64,000 nt of DNA. Origin: Thermoflavifilum sp. (GTDB lineage Bacteria; Bacteroidota; Bacteroidia; Chitinophagales; Chitinophagaceae). The stretch is from the NCBI GenBank assembly GCA_023511875.1, contig JAIMAQ010000001.1, positions 372,001 through 436,000 on the forward strand, in the 5' to 3' direction. The notes under the pieces were generated by a model. That model had not been told where the DNA came from and did not search any database. It saw nothing but the letters and a program-made list of their open reading frames with translations. Shown here piece by piece: positions 29,095 to 37,576 of the stretch (position 1 is its first letter; every line of letters begins with the position of its first letter). A program made the position numbers and the translations under genes.

Positions 29095-30464
29095 GCAACT
29101 CATCACCTATCATTGTTGGGCTTGATATCGGTACTACAAAAATTGCTGTGATTGCCGGTAGGAAAAATGAATTTGGTAAACTCGAAATTCTGGGTTTTGG
29201 GAAGGCCGATTCTTTTGGCGTGCAACATGGCATGGTGCTCAATATAGAACAAACTATTCGAGCTATTCAAGAAGCATTACAGCGTTGCTATGCGTCTAAT
29301 CCAGACCTGATTATCGAAGAAGTGTATGTGGGCATTGCAGGAAAGCATATCCAAAGCCTGCAAACACGTGGTGAAATGATTCGCACCGATATTGAATCTG
29401 AAATCTCTCGGCAAGAAGTAGAACAGCTCATTCAAGATCAATACAAGACATATATTCCCACTGGCGATCAGATCATTGATGTGATTCCGCAAGAGTTTTC
29501 TGTGGATCAATATCAAAACATTGCTAATCCAGTAGGCTATTCGGGAATCAAGATCGGTGCAAATTTTCACATCATCACGGGTAATAAATTGGCTATTCGA
29601 AACATTTATCGGAGCGTGGAAAAAGCTGGTTTGCATGTGAAAGATTTGGTATTACAGCCCCTGGCTTCGGCCGCAGCCGTGATGTGCGATCAAGACCTGG
29701 AAGCCGGTGTAGCCATCGTAGATATTGGCGGTGGCACTACTGATATGGCCGTTTTTTATGAGGGTATCCTGCGCCAGACGGTGGTGATTCCTTATGGGGG
29801 AGAAAATATTACCAACGATATCAAAAATGGCTTGGGCGTATTGCGCACACAGGCAGAGCAAATGAAAGTACAATTTGGTTGCGCCCTCGCCGATGAAGCC
29901 AAGAGCAATGCATATATCACCATCCCTGGTTTACGCGGGCAACAGCCACGAGAGATTTCGGTAAAAAATCTAGCACATATTATTCAAGCTCGTATGCAAG
30001 AAATCCTCGATTTTGTCATGTATCATCTTCGGCAAATTGGGCTAGATAGCAAATATCTAAACGGTGGTATCGTGCTCACTGGAGGTGGTTCTCAACTTAA
30101 GCACCTCATTCAACTTACGGAATACGTAACGGGCCTTAGTGCACGCATCGGTTATCCCAACGAGCACCTGGCCAGCAATCATCCCGAAGAGCTTGCCCGA
30201 CCCATGTATGCTACCTGTATAGGATTGATTTTGAAAGGATTAAATGATTATGAAAATCATCCAGAAAATTTTGAAAAAGAATTTATTCATGTAAATGCAT
30301 TAAAAACATCGGGTAATCCTGCAAAAGAAAAGCCGCAACAAACGGCTAGCGGCGAAACCAAAAAGGAATCTAACGTTCGAAATAAACGTTTGCGTGAGTT
30401 TTTGGATAACATTAAATCGGGTATTATTGAATTATTCCGTGATGAAGAAGACAAAACCATTTAA
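29091..30464 (+). CDS. ftsA: Cell division protein FtsA
   Basis: VGLDIGTTKIAVIAGRKNE; VAIVDIGGGTTDMAVFYEG; C-terminal amphipathic REFLDNIKSGIIELFRDEED. Confidence 0.97.
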   Translation: MSNSSPIIVGLDIGTTKIAVIAGRKNEFGKLEILGFGKADSFGVQHGMVLNIEQTIRAIQEALQRCYASNPDLIIEEVYVGIAGKHIQSLQTRGEMIRTDIESEISRQEVEQLIQDQYKTYIPTGDQIIDVIPQEFSVDQYQNIANPVGYSGIKIGANFHIITGNKLAIRNIYRSVEKAGLHVKDLVLQPLASAAAVMCDQDLEAGVAIVDIGGGTTDMAVFYEGILRQTVVIPYGGENITNDIKNGLGVLRTQAEQMKVQFGCALADEAKSNAYITIPGLRGQQPREISVKNLAHIIQARMQEILDFVMYHLRQIGLDSKYLNGGIVLTGGGSQLKHLIQLTEYVTGLSARIGYPNEHLASNHPEELARPMYATCIGLILKGLNDYENHPENFEKEFIHVNALKTSGNPAKEKPQQTASGETKKESNVRNKRLREFLDNIKSGIIELFRDEEDKTI

Positions 30465-30501
30465 TTATTTCACTAAGTGATGATTTCAAAAATGTAGAGC
30501 C

Positions 30502-32139
30502 ATGATTCATTTTGATCTCCCTAAAGAGAAGTCCTCCATCATTAAAGTCATTGGTATTGGCGGAGGAGGCAGCAATGCTGTAAATTATATGTATAGTTTA
30601 GGCATCGAAGGCGTAGACTTTATTGTTTGCAATACCGATGCGCAGGCCCTAGCCAATAGTCCCGTACCCAACAAGATTCAGCTAGGACCCTCCCTCACGC
30701 AAGGGCTAGGCGCGGGTGCTAATCCAGAGGTGGGCAAGCAAGCCACAGAGGAATCTTTTGAAGAGATCCGACGGATCTTAGAAGTCAACACCAAAATGGT
30801 GTTTATCACCGCTGGAATGGGAGGAGGCACAGGTACAGGCGGCGCTCCAATTGTGGCTAAGATCTCTAAAGAGCTGGGTATCCTCACAGTAGGTATTGTG
30901 ACTACGCCTTTTTACTGGGAAGGTAGAAAACGCTTGCAACAAGCAGAAGCTGGTATCCAAAATTTGAAAGAGTATGTAGATACTTTGTTGATTATTTCCA
31001 ATGATAAACTGCGGCATCAGTTTGGCAACTTGCCTTACAAAGCCGCTTTTGCAAAGGCCGACAATATCCTGGCGGTGGCTGCAAAATGTATTACCGATAT
31101 CATCAATCAGCACGGGCATATCAATGTAGATTTTGCAGATGTATGCACGGCTATGCGCAATGGTGGTGTAGCTATCCTGGGATCGGCCACAGCAGCCGGA
31201 GAAGACCGTGCACAGCATGCTATTGAAATGGCACTCAACTCTCCCTTGCTCAACGATAACGATATCTATGGAGCTAAGTGGGTATTGCTCAACATCACGT
31301 CTGCCGAAGGCGAGTATGAGCATACCATCGACGAAATGGATACCATTCAATCTTATCTCCAAGCCCAAGCAGGTAGCCAATGCGACATCATCTTAGGTGT
31401 TGGCTACGATAATACTTTAGGCGACCAGATTGGCGTAACCGTTATTGCCACAGGTTTTGAACAAAAGCCCATTCATCGCATGCAAGAACACGAACAAACC
31501 CGATTGGCCGAACAAAAGATTGTGATGGTATTGGGTAAAGAAAAAGAGGAAGAGAAAATGTGGAAATCTAAACCTGTAGAACCATCGCCCGACGATGCGC
31601 TCACTCCTCGGCTCATGGATCCAGAAGAGCAAACTTCTTCCCGTAAAACGCCACCTGCCGAAATGCGTAGCTTATTTGACGATACAGAAGAAATGGGAAA
31701 GCCTCGTTCAACGAGCTCAGCCAGTGGTGAATCACGCATCTTTGCTCAAGCTCCACCTGTAAAGCCACAATCTTTGAAATCAGAACCACCAGCCACCACC
31801 GAACAACCTTCAGAAATGAAGCTGATCTTTAAAGACAATGATGCACCAGCGAATAACAACGACCGCCAAAACGCACAACAAGCAGATCCCGAAGAGCAAA
31901 ACCGCATTCAAGATTATGAACGTATTAAAAAACTCAAGCAATTGAGCAATTTACGGGATCCAGCTGCCGAAATAGAAGAAGTGCCAGCCTTTATTCGTCG
32001 CGGGTTGTCTATGGACTCGCAGCCTGCACCCGATCAGTCGCAGCTTTCTGGTTTTACGATTCAACCAGATCCACAGGATAATAGCAAGTCGTCTATTAGC
32101 ACCCTGAATACTTTTTTAAGTGGGAGAAAACCCGATTAA
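30502..32139 (+). CDS. ftsZ: Cell division GTPase FtsZ
   Basis: IKVIGIGGGGSNAVNYM; FITAGMGGGTGTGGAP tubulin signature; C-terminal VPAFIRR conserved peptide. Confidence 0.98.
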   Translation: MIHFDLPKEKSSIIKVIGIGGGGSNAVNYMYSLGIEGVDFIVCNTDAQALANSPVPNKIQLGPSLTQGLGAGANPEVGKQATEESFEEIRRILEVNTKMVFITAGMGGGTGTGGAPIVAKISKELGILTVGIVTTPFYWEGRKRLQQAEAGIQNLKEYVDTLLIISNDKLRHQFGNLPYKAAFAKADNILAVAAKCITDIINQHGHINVDFADVCTAMRNGGVAILGSATAAGEDRAQHAIEMALNSPLLNDNDIYGAKWVLLNITSAEGEYEHTIDEMDTIQSYLQAQAGSQCDIILGVGYDNTLGDQIGVTVIATGFEQKPIHRMQEHEQTRLAEQKIVMVLGKEKEEEKMWKSKPVEPSPDDALTPRLMDPEEQTSSRKTPPAEMRSLFDDTEEMGKPRSTSSASGESRIFAQAPPVKPQSLKSEPPATTEQPSEMKLIFKDNDAPANNNDRQNAQQADPEEQNRIQDYERIKKLKQLSNLRDPAAEIEEVPAFIRRGLSMDSQPAPDQSQLSGFTIQPDPQDNSKSSISTLNTFLSGRKPD

Positions 32140-32145
32140 AAACTG

Positions 32146-32169
32146 ATTTTGAGAAGCTTTTCTGAAAAT
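32146..32169 (+). terminator. Possible weak stem-loop after ftsZ
   Basis: ATTTTGAGAAGC/TTTTCTGAAAAT imperfect hairpin just after the ftsZ stop. No clear U-tract. Confidence 0.25.
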
Positions 32170-32193
32170 GGTGTAGGATATGCACACATCCCC

Positions 32194-32201
32194 TAACTTT
32201 G
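32194..32201 (+). promoter_or_regulatory. Candidate Bacteroidota -7 element (TAACTTTG) for kup
   Basis: Exact TAnnTTTG match 43 nt before the kup start. No well-placed TTG -33 box. Confidence 0.4.
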
Positions 32202-32244
32202 TAAGCTTTTTTTACTCATTATTCTGTAGACGAATTCTGTATTC

Positions 32245-34185
32245 GTGAGTAAATCTGTATCTCATTTACAAAAAGCCACATTAGGTGGCTTGCTCGTGGC
32301 TCTTGGCATTGTGTATGGAGATATAGGCACTTCGCCACTATACACGTTTTCTGCCATTGTGAGGGGGCAACCCATAGAGGATTTGCTGGTATTAGGTGGG
32401 GCATCCTGTGTGATCTGGACATTAACCTTGCAGACCACCATTAAATACGTAGTGCTCACCCTTCGGGCTGATAACAAGGGCGAAGGGGGAATCTTTTCGT
32501 TATATGCCCTTATTCGTCGACATGCTAAATGGGCGGTGCTTTTTGCAATGATTGGCGGAGCTGGCTTACTGGCCGATGGATTGATTACGCCCCCCATCAC
32601 AGTGACCTCGGCCATTGAAGGGTTGGGTCTTCCGCAAGGAGATACGGTTAAAATCGTTTTATTTATTCTCACTTCGCTATTCGTAATTCAGCAGTTTGGC
32701 ACTGAGTGGATAGGCCGCTTTTTTGGACCAGTGATGTTTGTCTGGTTTTTGATGATGGCTTTGGTGGGCTTGCCACATTTATTGGGAAATCTAAGTGTGT
32801 TGAAAGCATTTAACCCTTATTATGGCCTTAAGCTATTATATGTTTACCCCAAAGGATTTTTGATTTTAGGTGCTGTTTTTCTTTGTACTACAGGAGCAGA
32901 AGCATTGTATTCTGATCTGGGACATTGTGGACGTGCTAATATTCGCGTGAGCTGGATTTTTGTAAAAATATGTTTAATCTTCAGTTATTTAGGACAAGCA
33001 GCTTGGTTACTTACTCATCGTGGAGAAATCGTTTCAGAAAAATTAAATACCTTTTACTCCATCATGCCAGAGTGGTTTTTACCGATAGGTATTATTATAG
33101 CCACTATGGCTTCCATCATTGCCAGTCAGGCCTTGATTTCTGGATCTTATACATTGGTGAGCGAAGCCATGCGTTTGAATCTCTGGCCTAAGTTAAAGAT
33201 TCATTATCCTACCGAAGAAAGAGGACAATTGTATGTTCCGGGAATCAATTTACTGTTGTTTATAGGTTGTGTGAGTGCAGTTTTGCTCTTTCAGCGCTCG
33301 GCCAATATGGAAGCGGCTTATGGCATTACGATCACGGTGTGTATGTTGATGACTTCGATATTATTTTCGGTGTATTTATATACACATCGAGTAAAACCCA
33401 TCTGGATTGGCTTATATTTAGTGGTATATCTCACCATTGAATTTTCTTTTTTGTTTTCTAATCTGGTGAAGTTTGTGCATGGTGGGTATTTTTCCATATT
33501 TGTCGGAGGGGTGCTGTTTTTAGTGATGTTTGTATGGTATCAATCACGCAAGATTCGGAATCGCTATGTAGAGTTTGTGCATCTCGAAGATTATTTGCCT
33601 TTGTTACAAGAGCTTAGTAACGACCAAACGATACCCAAGTATGCTACTCATTTGGTATACATGACCAGTGCCAATAATCCTCGCGAAATTGAGCATAAGA
33701 TTATCTATTCTATTTTCAACAAAAAACCTAAGCGGGCCGATATTTATTGGTTTGTACATGTAGATGTACTCGATGATCCATATACTTGCGAATATGTGGT
33801 CGACACGATTGTGCCCAACGAAGTCATTCGGATTGAGTTTCGCTTAGGGTTTCGGGTAGAACAGCGGATTAATCTCATGTTTCGTAAGGTAGTGGAAGAA
33901 ATGGTGCAAAATCGAGAAGTGAATATCACCAGCCGATATGAGTCTCTAAGCAAAAATAATGTGGTGGGGGATTTTCGCTTTATTGTGATTGAAAAATTTC
34001 TTTCTCACGAAAACGATTTGCCCATATATGAGAGGCTTATCATGCGTGGGTATTTTTTACTGAAAAAAATGAGTTTATCGGAAGAAAAGGGATTTGGCTT
34101 AGATCCTAGCTACGTAACTGTAGAAAAATTCCCATTGATCATTGCACCAGTTACCAACTTTCATTTGAAAAGAGTGTATGAGTAA
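32245..34185 (+). CDS. kup: Potassium uptake protein Kup (GTG start)
   Basis: LGGLLVALGIVYGDIGTSPLYTFSAI; DNKGEGGIFSLYALIRR; multi-TM with C-terminal cytosolic domain. Confidence 0.96.
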   Translation: MSKSVSHLQKATLGGLLVALGIVYGDIGTSPLYTFSAIVRGQPIEDLLVLGGASCVIWTLTLQTTIKYVVLTLRADNKGEGGIFSLYALIRRHAKWAVLFAMIGGAGLLADGLITPPITVTSAIEGLGLPQGDTVKIVLFILTSLFVIQQFGTEWIGRFFGPVMFVWFLMMALVGLPHLLGNLSVLKAFNPYYGLKLLYVYPKGFLILGAVFLCTTGAEALYSDLGHCGRANIRVSWIFVKICLIFSYLGQAAWLLTHRGEIVSEKLNTFYSIMPEWFLPIGIIIATMASIIASQALISGSYTLVSEAMRLNLWPKLKIHYPTEERGQLYVPGINLLLFIGCVSAVLLFQRSANMEAAYGITITVCMLMTSILFSVYLYTHRVKPIWIGLYLVVYLTIEFSFLFSNLVKFVHGGYFSIFVGGVLFLVMFVWYQSRKIRNRYVEFVHLEDYLPLLQELSNDQTIPKYATHLVYMTSANNPREIEHKIIYSIFNKKPKRADIYWFVHVDVLDDPYTCEYVVDTIVPNEVIRIEFRLGFRVEQRINLMFRKVVEEMVQNREVNITSRYESLSKNNVVGDFRFIVIEKFLSHENDLPIYERLIMRGYFLLKKMSLSEEKGFGLDPSYVTVEKFPLIIAPVTNFHLKRVYE

Positions 34186-34204
34186 TCCTGGCATTAAGCC
34201 AAAG

Positions 34205-35488
34205 TCAGTTGCAAATGTGAGCCAACTGGCGTGTTTTGAGCATGCATTCTTCCCATTCCTCTTTGGGATCGCTATAGTGGGTAATGCCTGAACCTATAGG
34301 GTAAATGAGTTGTTGTTGAATGCTGTTGTACAACAACGAACGAATCACCACATTTAGGTCGAGATCACCATTGGGTGTGATATAACCTATTGTTCCGGAA
34401 TAGAGGCCTCTAGGCCAAGATTCGTAATGATCAATGAGCTCGAGTACCCGCTTCTTAGGTGCACCCGTCATTGATCCCATGGGGAAAGTAGTAGCCAGTA
34501 CATCAGCAAAGGTAAATTTTGGATCGAGCTCACTACAAATAGTAGATACCATTTGATGAACAGTGGGATAGGTGTAAATGCCCAACCATTCGGTAACGCG
34601 CACGCTGCCAGGTATAGCTGTGTGGGCGAGATCGTTTCGGATAAGATCTACGACAATGGTATTCTCGGCTCGTTCTTTTGGAGATAGCATCAGAGCGTGT
34701 TTGTGTTGATCATCTTCAGCTGCATTTTGCCCGCGAGGCATAGTGCCTTTCATGGGTTGCATTGTGAGGCTCGATCCTTGCTTGCTGAGGTAACGTTCGG
34801 GGCTGGCACAAAGCAAATAGGCATCGTACCAGCGATAAAAAGCCGAAAAAGGAGCTATGGGGAGTTGTTGAAAAACAGATACGGGTGAAATTTTGACCGA
34901 GTGCTGCACAAAAGGAAAGCAGAAATTGAGTTCATAACAATCTCCGCGTTTAATATGTTGTTGTATGTCTTGCACATGTTGCAAGTAATGTTTTTTAGCG
35001 ATTGTGGGTTTTAGTTGCAAGCCTTGCTGGCCATGAGGGCTTGTGGGATGGAGCTGGCAAATATCGCGAAACATATTTTCTGCTTCAGTAGCCGAGCCAT
35101 ATAGCCCTATTTCCACACGATCTTCATGGAGCTTGATTAGGACTTCGGGGACAAAGAAATAAACATCTGGGAATCCACTCCAACAAGGTCGATGACGAAG
35201 AGAGGGCCAAAGGATGGATACACAGCTATAGCTGATATGTCCTATAGCCCAATCGTTGTGGGTTTGATGCCAGTGATATAAATCCTGAAAACTTGTCGGG
35301 CCTTGGGGTAGGAATTGGTGCACCACACCTGCTCCTAGCAATGCTTGAGCACATTGCCAACCGTGGCTATATGGTCCTCTATAAAAAAATGCCATATTCC
35401 TGAACCGATTGCCCCAGATGAGCAATTGTTCAGCGAAGCGGGTAGCAGCAGTTGGACGACGAAAAGTATAAAATGAACGGTAAGGCAG
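34205..35488 (-). CDS. pabB: Anthranilate/aminodeoxychorismate synthase component I
   Basis: Chorismate-binding motifs GDCYELNFCFPF, SPERYLSKQG, MKGTMPRG, VDLIRNDLAHTA, GSMTGAPKKRVLELID, SGTIGYI. The ORF track starts at 35425 (TTG). The reading frame extends upstream to a CTG at 35488. Confidence 0.88.
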   Translation of the reverse strand: MPYRSFYTFRRPTAATRFAEQLLIWGNRFRNMAFFYRGPYSHGWQCAQALLGAGVVHQFLPQGPTSFQDLYHWHQTHNDWAIGHISYSCVSILWPSLRHRPCWSGFPDVYFFVPEVLIKLHEDRVEIGLYGSATEAENMFRDICQLHPTSPHGQQGLQLKPTIAKKHYLQHVQDIQQHIKRGDCYELNFCFPFVQHSVKISPVSVFQQLPIAPFSAFYRWYDAYLLCASPERYLSKQGSSLTMQPMKGTMPRGQNAAEDDQHKHALMLSPKERAENTIVVDLIRNDLAHTAIPGSVRVTEWLGIYTYPTVHQMVSTICSELDPKFTFADVLATTFPMGSMTGAPKKRVLELIDHYESWPRGLYSGTIGYITPNGDLDLNVVIRSLLYNSIQQQLIYPIGSGITHYSDPKEEWEECMLKTRQLAHICN

Positions 35489-35499
35489 TGGTTAAAGAA

Positions 35500-35973
35500 T
35501 TAAAAATCTTCGTCATCTTCATCATCAAAGCCGGGCTCTGTGAAGAATCCCAGATCCTTAAAATCGTCTTCGTCAAACAAATCGTCGTCGTCTCTGCTTC
35601 CTCTCTTGCCCTTTAGCTTTGAACGAGGAGCTGGCGGATCAAATTCTTCGAAATCTGGATCATAACTTTCTTCCTCTTCTGGGTCTTCCCAAACATCTTT
35701 TTCCTCCATTTGTACATCGCCCCAATCTTCTTCCTCATCGGCCCGTACACGCGACTTGCCCGGCTTTTTGCTTTTGGTGCTTTCAGATTTTTTGCGTGTC
35801 GACTTCTTCGTACGCTTTGCAGTTTCTTCTTCACTTTCTTCCATTTCCTCCAATTCGTCGTCTGTCCGCTTGGATTTAGCAGAAGCGGTTTTTCGCGTTT
35901 TTTTAGCAGAAGCGGCTTTTCTACTGCTCGGCTTTTGTTTGTTTTCTTTTTCAGACCTGGCTTTCATGTGCAT
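35500..35973 (-). CDS. Highly charged, low-complexity protein (basic N-terminal half, acidic C-terminal half)
   Basis: RKAASAKKTRKTASAKSKR... then EEEDWGDVQMEEKDVWEDPEEEE...DLGFFTEPGFDDEDDEDF; full ORF in the same orientation as its neighbours. Confidence 0.7.
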   Translation of the reverse strand: MHMKARSEKENKQKPSSRKAASAKKTRKTASAKSKRTDDELEEMEESEEETAKRTKKSTRKKSESTKSKKPGKSRVRADEEEDWGDVQMEEKDVWEDPEEEESYDPDFEEFDPPAPRSKLKGKRGSRDDDDLFDEDDFKDLGFFTEPGFDDEDDEDF

Positions 35974-35998
35974 GAAATTTTAAGTTCAACACTAATGT

Positions 35999-36013
35999 AT
36001 AACAGGCTGTTAT
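35999..36013. repeat. 15-bp palindrome ATAACAG-G-CTGTTAT
   Basis: Perfect 7-bp arms with a 1-nt centre, 26-40 nt upstream of the start codon at 35973. Confidence 0.6.
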
Positions 36014-36221
36014 TTGTGTTTTAAGATATATTTAGGCTTTCTGGTGGACTACTGTTTTTAGGTTGCTGATCACAAAACTCGACATGTCTATTTTATAATG
36101 ATAAAATTATGGGAAATTTTATTACAGAAATATTTATTGAAAGTTAGTTACAATCAGCATCCTAGGCTTCGTGCTGTAAAGTTTTCACTAGTTTTTTAAA
36201 CAGCCAAATTTTTTTCAAAAT

Positions 36222-37505
36222 TTATTTCCATGCAAAAGCTTGTGGTTGTTTTAAGAGTAATTGGTTGCGATCGGGGCCATGTGATAGCCCTGTCAAAGAT
36301 ACTTGTAAATAGTTTTCGATAAACTGCAGGTAGTTTTTTAGCTGGGATGGGGCTTCATCAAAATGTTGCAGGTTGGCGATAGAAGTTTTCCAGCCAGGGA
36401 AACTTTCGTAAACAGGGCTAATGGTGTCATCGAGGTAGAAAGGCAATTCATGCAAATGTTGCTTGCCCACCTGATAGGCAACGGCTGCTCGAATAGTATC
36501 GAACTCGTCGAGCACATCTGTTTTCGTGATGACCAGCTGGGTGACGCCATTCAGCATACATGCGTATTTAAGCGCTACTAAGTCGATCCATCCGCAGCGG
36601 CGAGGGCGGCCGGTAGTGGCTCCAAATTCATGGCCGGCAGTGCGCAAGCGTTCGCCAATGGCATCGTGTAATTCAGTAGGGAAAGGGCCGCTTCCCACGC
36701 GAGTGCAATAAGCCTTACTCACACCAATGACTTCTCCAATTTGACGAGGAGAAAGCCCCAGTCCAGTACACACACCTGCAGCGAGGGTGGTAGAAGAGGT
36801 TACATATGGATAAGTACCAAAGTCAATGTCTAGCAGACTACCTTGAGCGCCTTCGGCCAGTATACGTTTCCCTTGATGATACCAGTCGTGCAACCGATAT
36901 TCAGCCCGAATGATTTGCAGCTTACGCAAAAAATCTATGGCCTCAAAGAATTCTGTTTCCCAATCTTCGATATGCTCCTCAAATCCGTAATGGCTAAGCA
37001 ATTGCAAATGTTTTTCTCGGAGTGCTTGATAAGCCTGTTCGAAGCGGGGCTGCTGTACATCACCCACTCGCAAGCCATTACGCCCCGTTTTATCCATGTA
37101 TGCGGGGCCTATGCCGCGTAGAGTGGAGCCAATGCGCTCCTTACCTTTGGCTTGCTCGGATGCTTTGTCGAGTGCACGATGGGTGGGTAATATCAAATGG
37201 GCTTTTTGGGAGATGAACAAACGCGATCTCACCTCTACGCCTTGTGATTCCAATTTTTCGATTTCTTTTTTCAACACCACTGGATCAATGACCACACCAT
37301 TTCCAATGAGGTTAAGGGTGTGTGGATGATAGATACCCGAAGGAATGGTATGTAATACAATTTTTTCTCCACGGATATAAAGGGTATGGCCGGCATTGGG
37401 GCCTCCTTGAAAGCGAGCCACTATATCGTAGTGTTGTGCAAAATAGTCTACAATCTTACCTTTACCTTCATCGCCCCATTGCAGGCCTAAGATAACATCT
37501 ACCAT
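36222..37505 (-). CDS. purA: Adenylosuccinate synthetase PurA
   Basis: MVDVILGLQWGDEGKGKIVDYFA; GRPRRCGWIDLVALKYA. Start chosen at the internal Met of the 37580 ORF. Confidence 0.97.
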   Translation of the reverse strand: MVDVILGLQWGDEGKGKIVDYFAQHYDIVARFQGGPNAGHTLYIRGEKIVLHTIPSGIYHPHTLNLIGNGVVIDPVVLKKEIEKLESQGVEVRSRLFISQKAHLILPTHRALDKASEQAKGKERIGSTLRGIGPAYMDKTGRNGLRVGDVQQPRFEQAYQALREKHLQLLSHYGFEEHIEDWETEFFEAIDFLRKLQIIRAEYRLHDWYHQGKRILAEGAQGSLLDIDFGTYPYVTSSTTLAAGVCTGLGLSPRQIGEVIGVSKAYCTRVGSGPFPTELHDAIGERLRTAGHEFGATTGRPRRCGWIDLVALKYACMLNGVTQLVITKTDVLDEFDTIRAAVAYQVGKQHLHELPFYLDDTISPVYESFPGWKTSIANLQHFDEAPSQLKNYLQFIENYLQVSLTGLSHGPDRNQLLLKQPQAFAWK

Positions 37506-37576
37506 ATATGGGAATTTGTGATTAAAAACGGGAGCAAAAATACAGGAAGCCTTGTTGGCACGCAAAATAAAATCTG

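Noticed and set aside
30778-31380. 200-aa minus-strand ORF opposite ftsZ
   Set aside because: Antisense shadow of the FtsZ GTPase domain; no recognisable motif.
35710-36024. Phe-rich plus-strand ORF opposite the charged protein
   Set aside because: The Phe/Ser/Leu richness is simply the reverse complement of Lys/Glu/Asp-rich codons. The minus-strand ORF fits neighbouring gene orientation.
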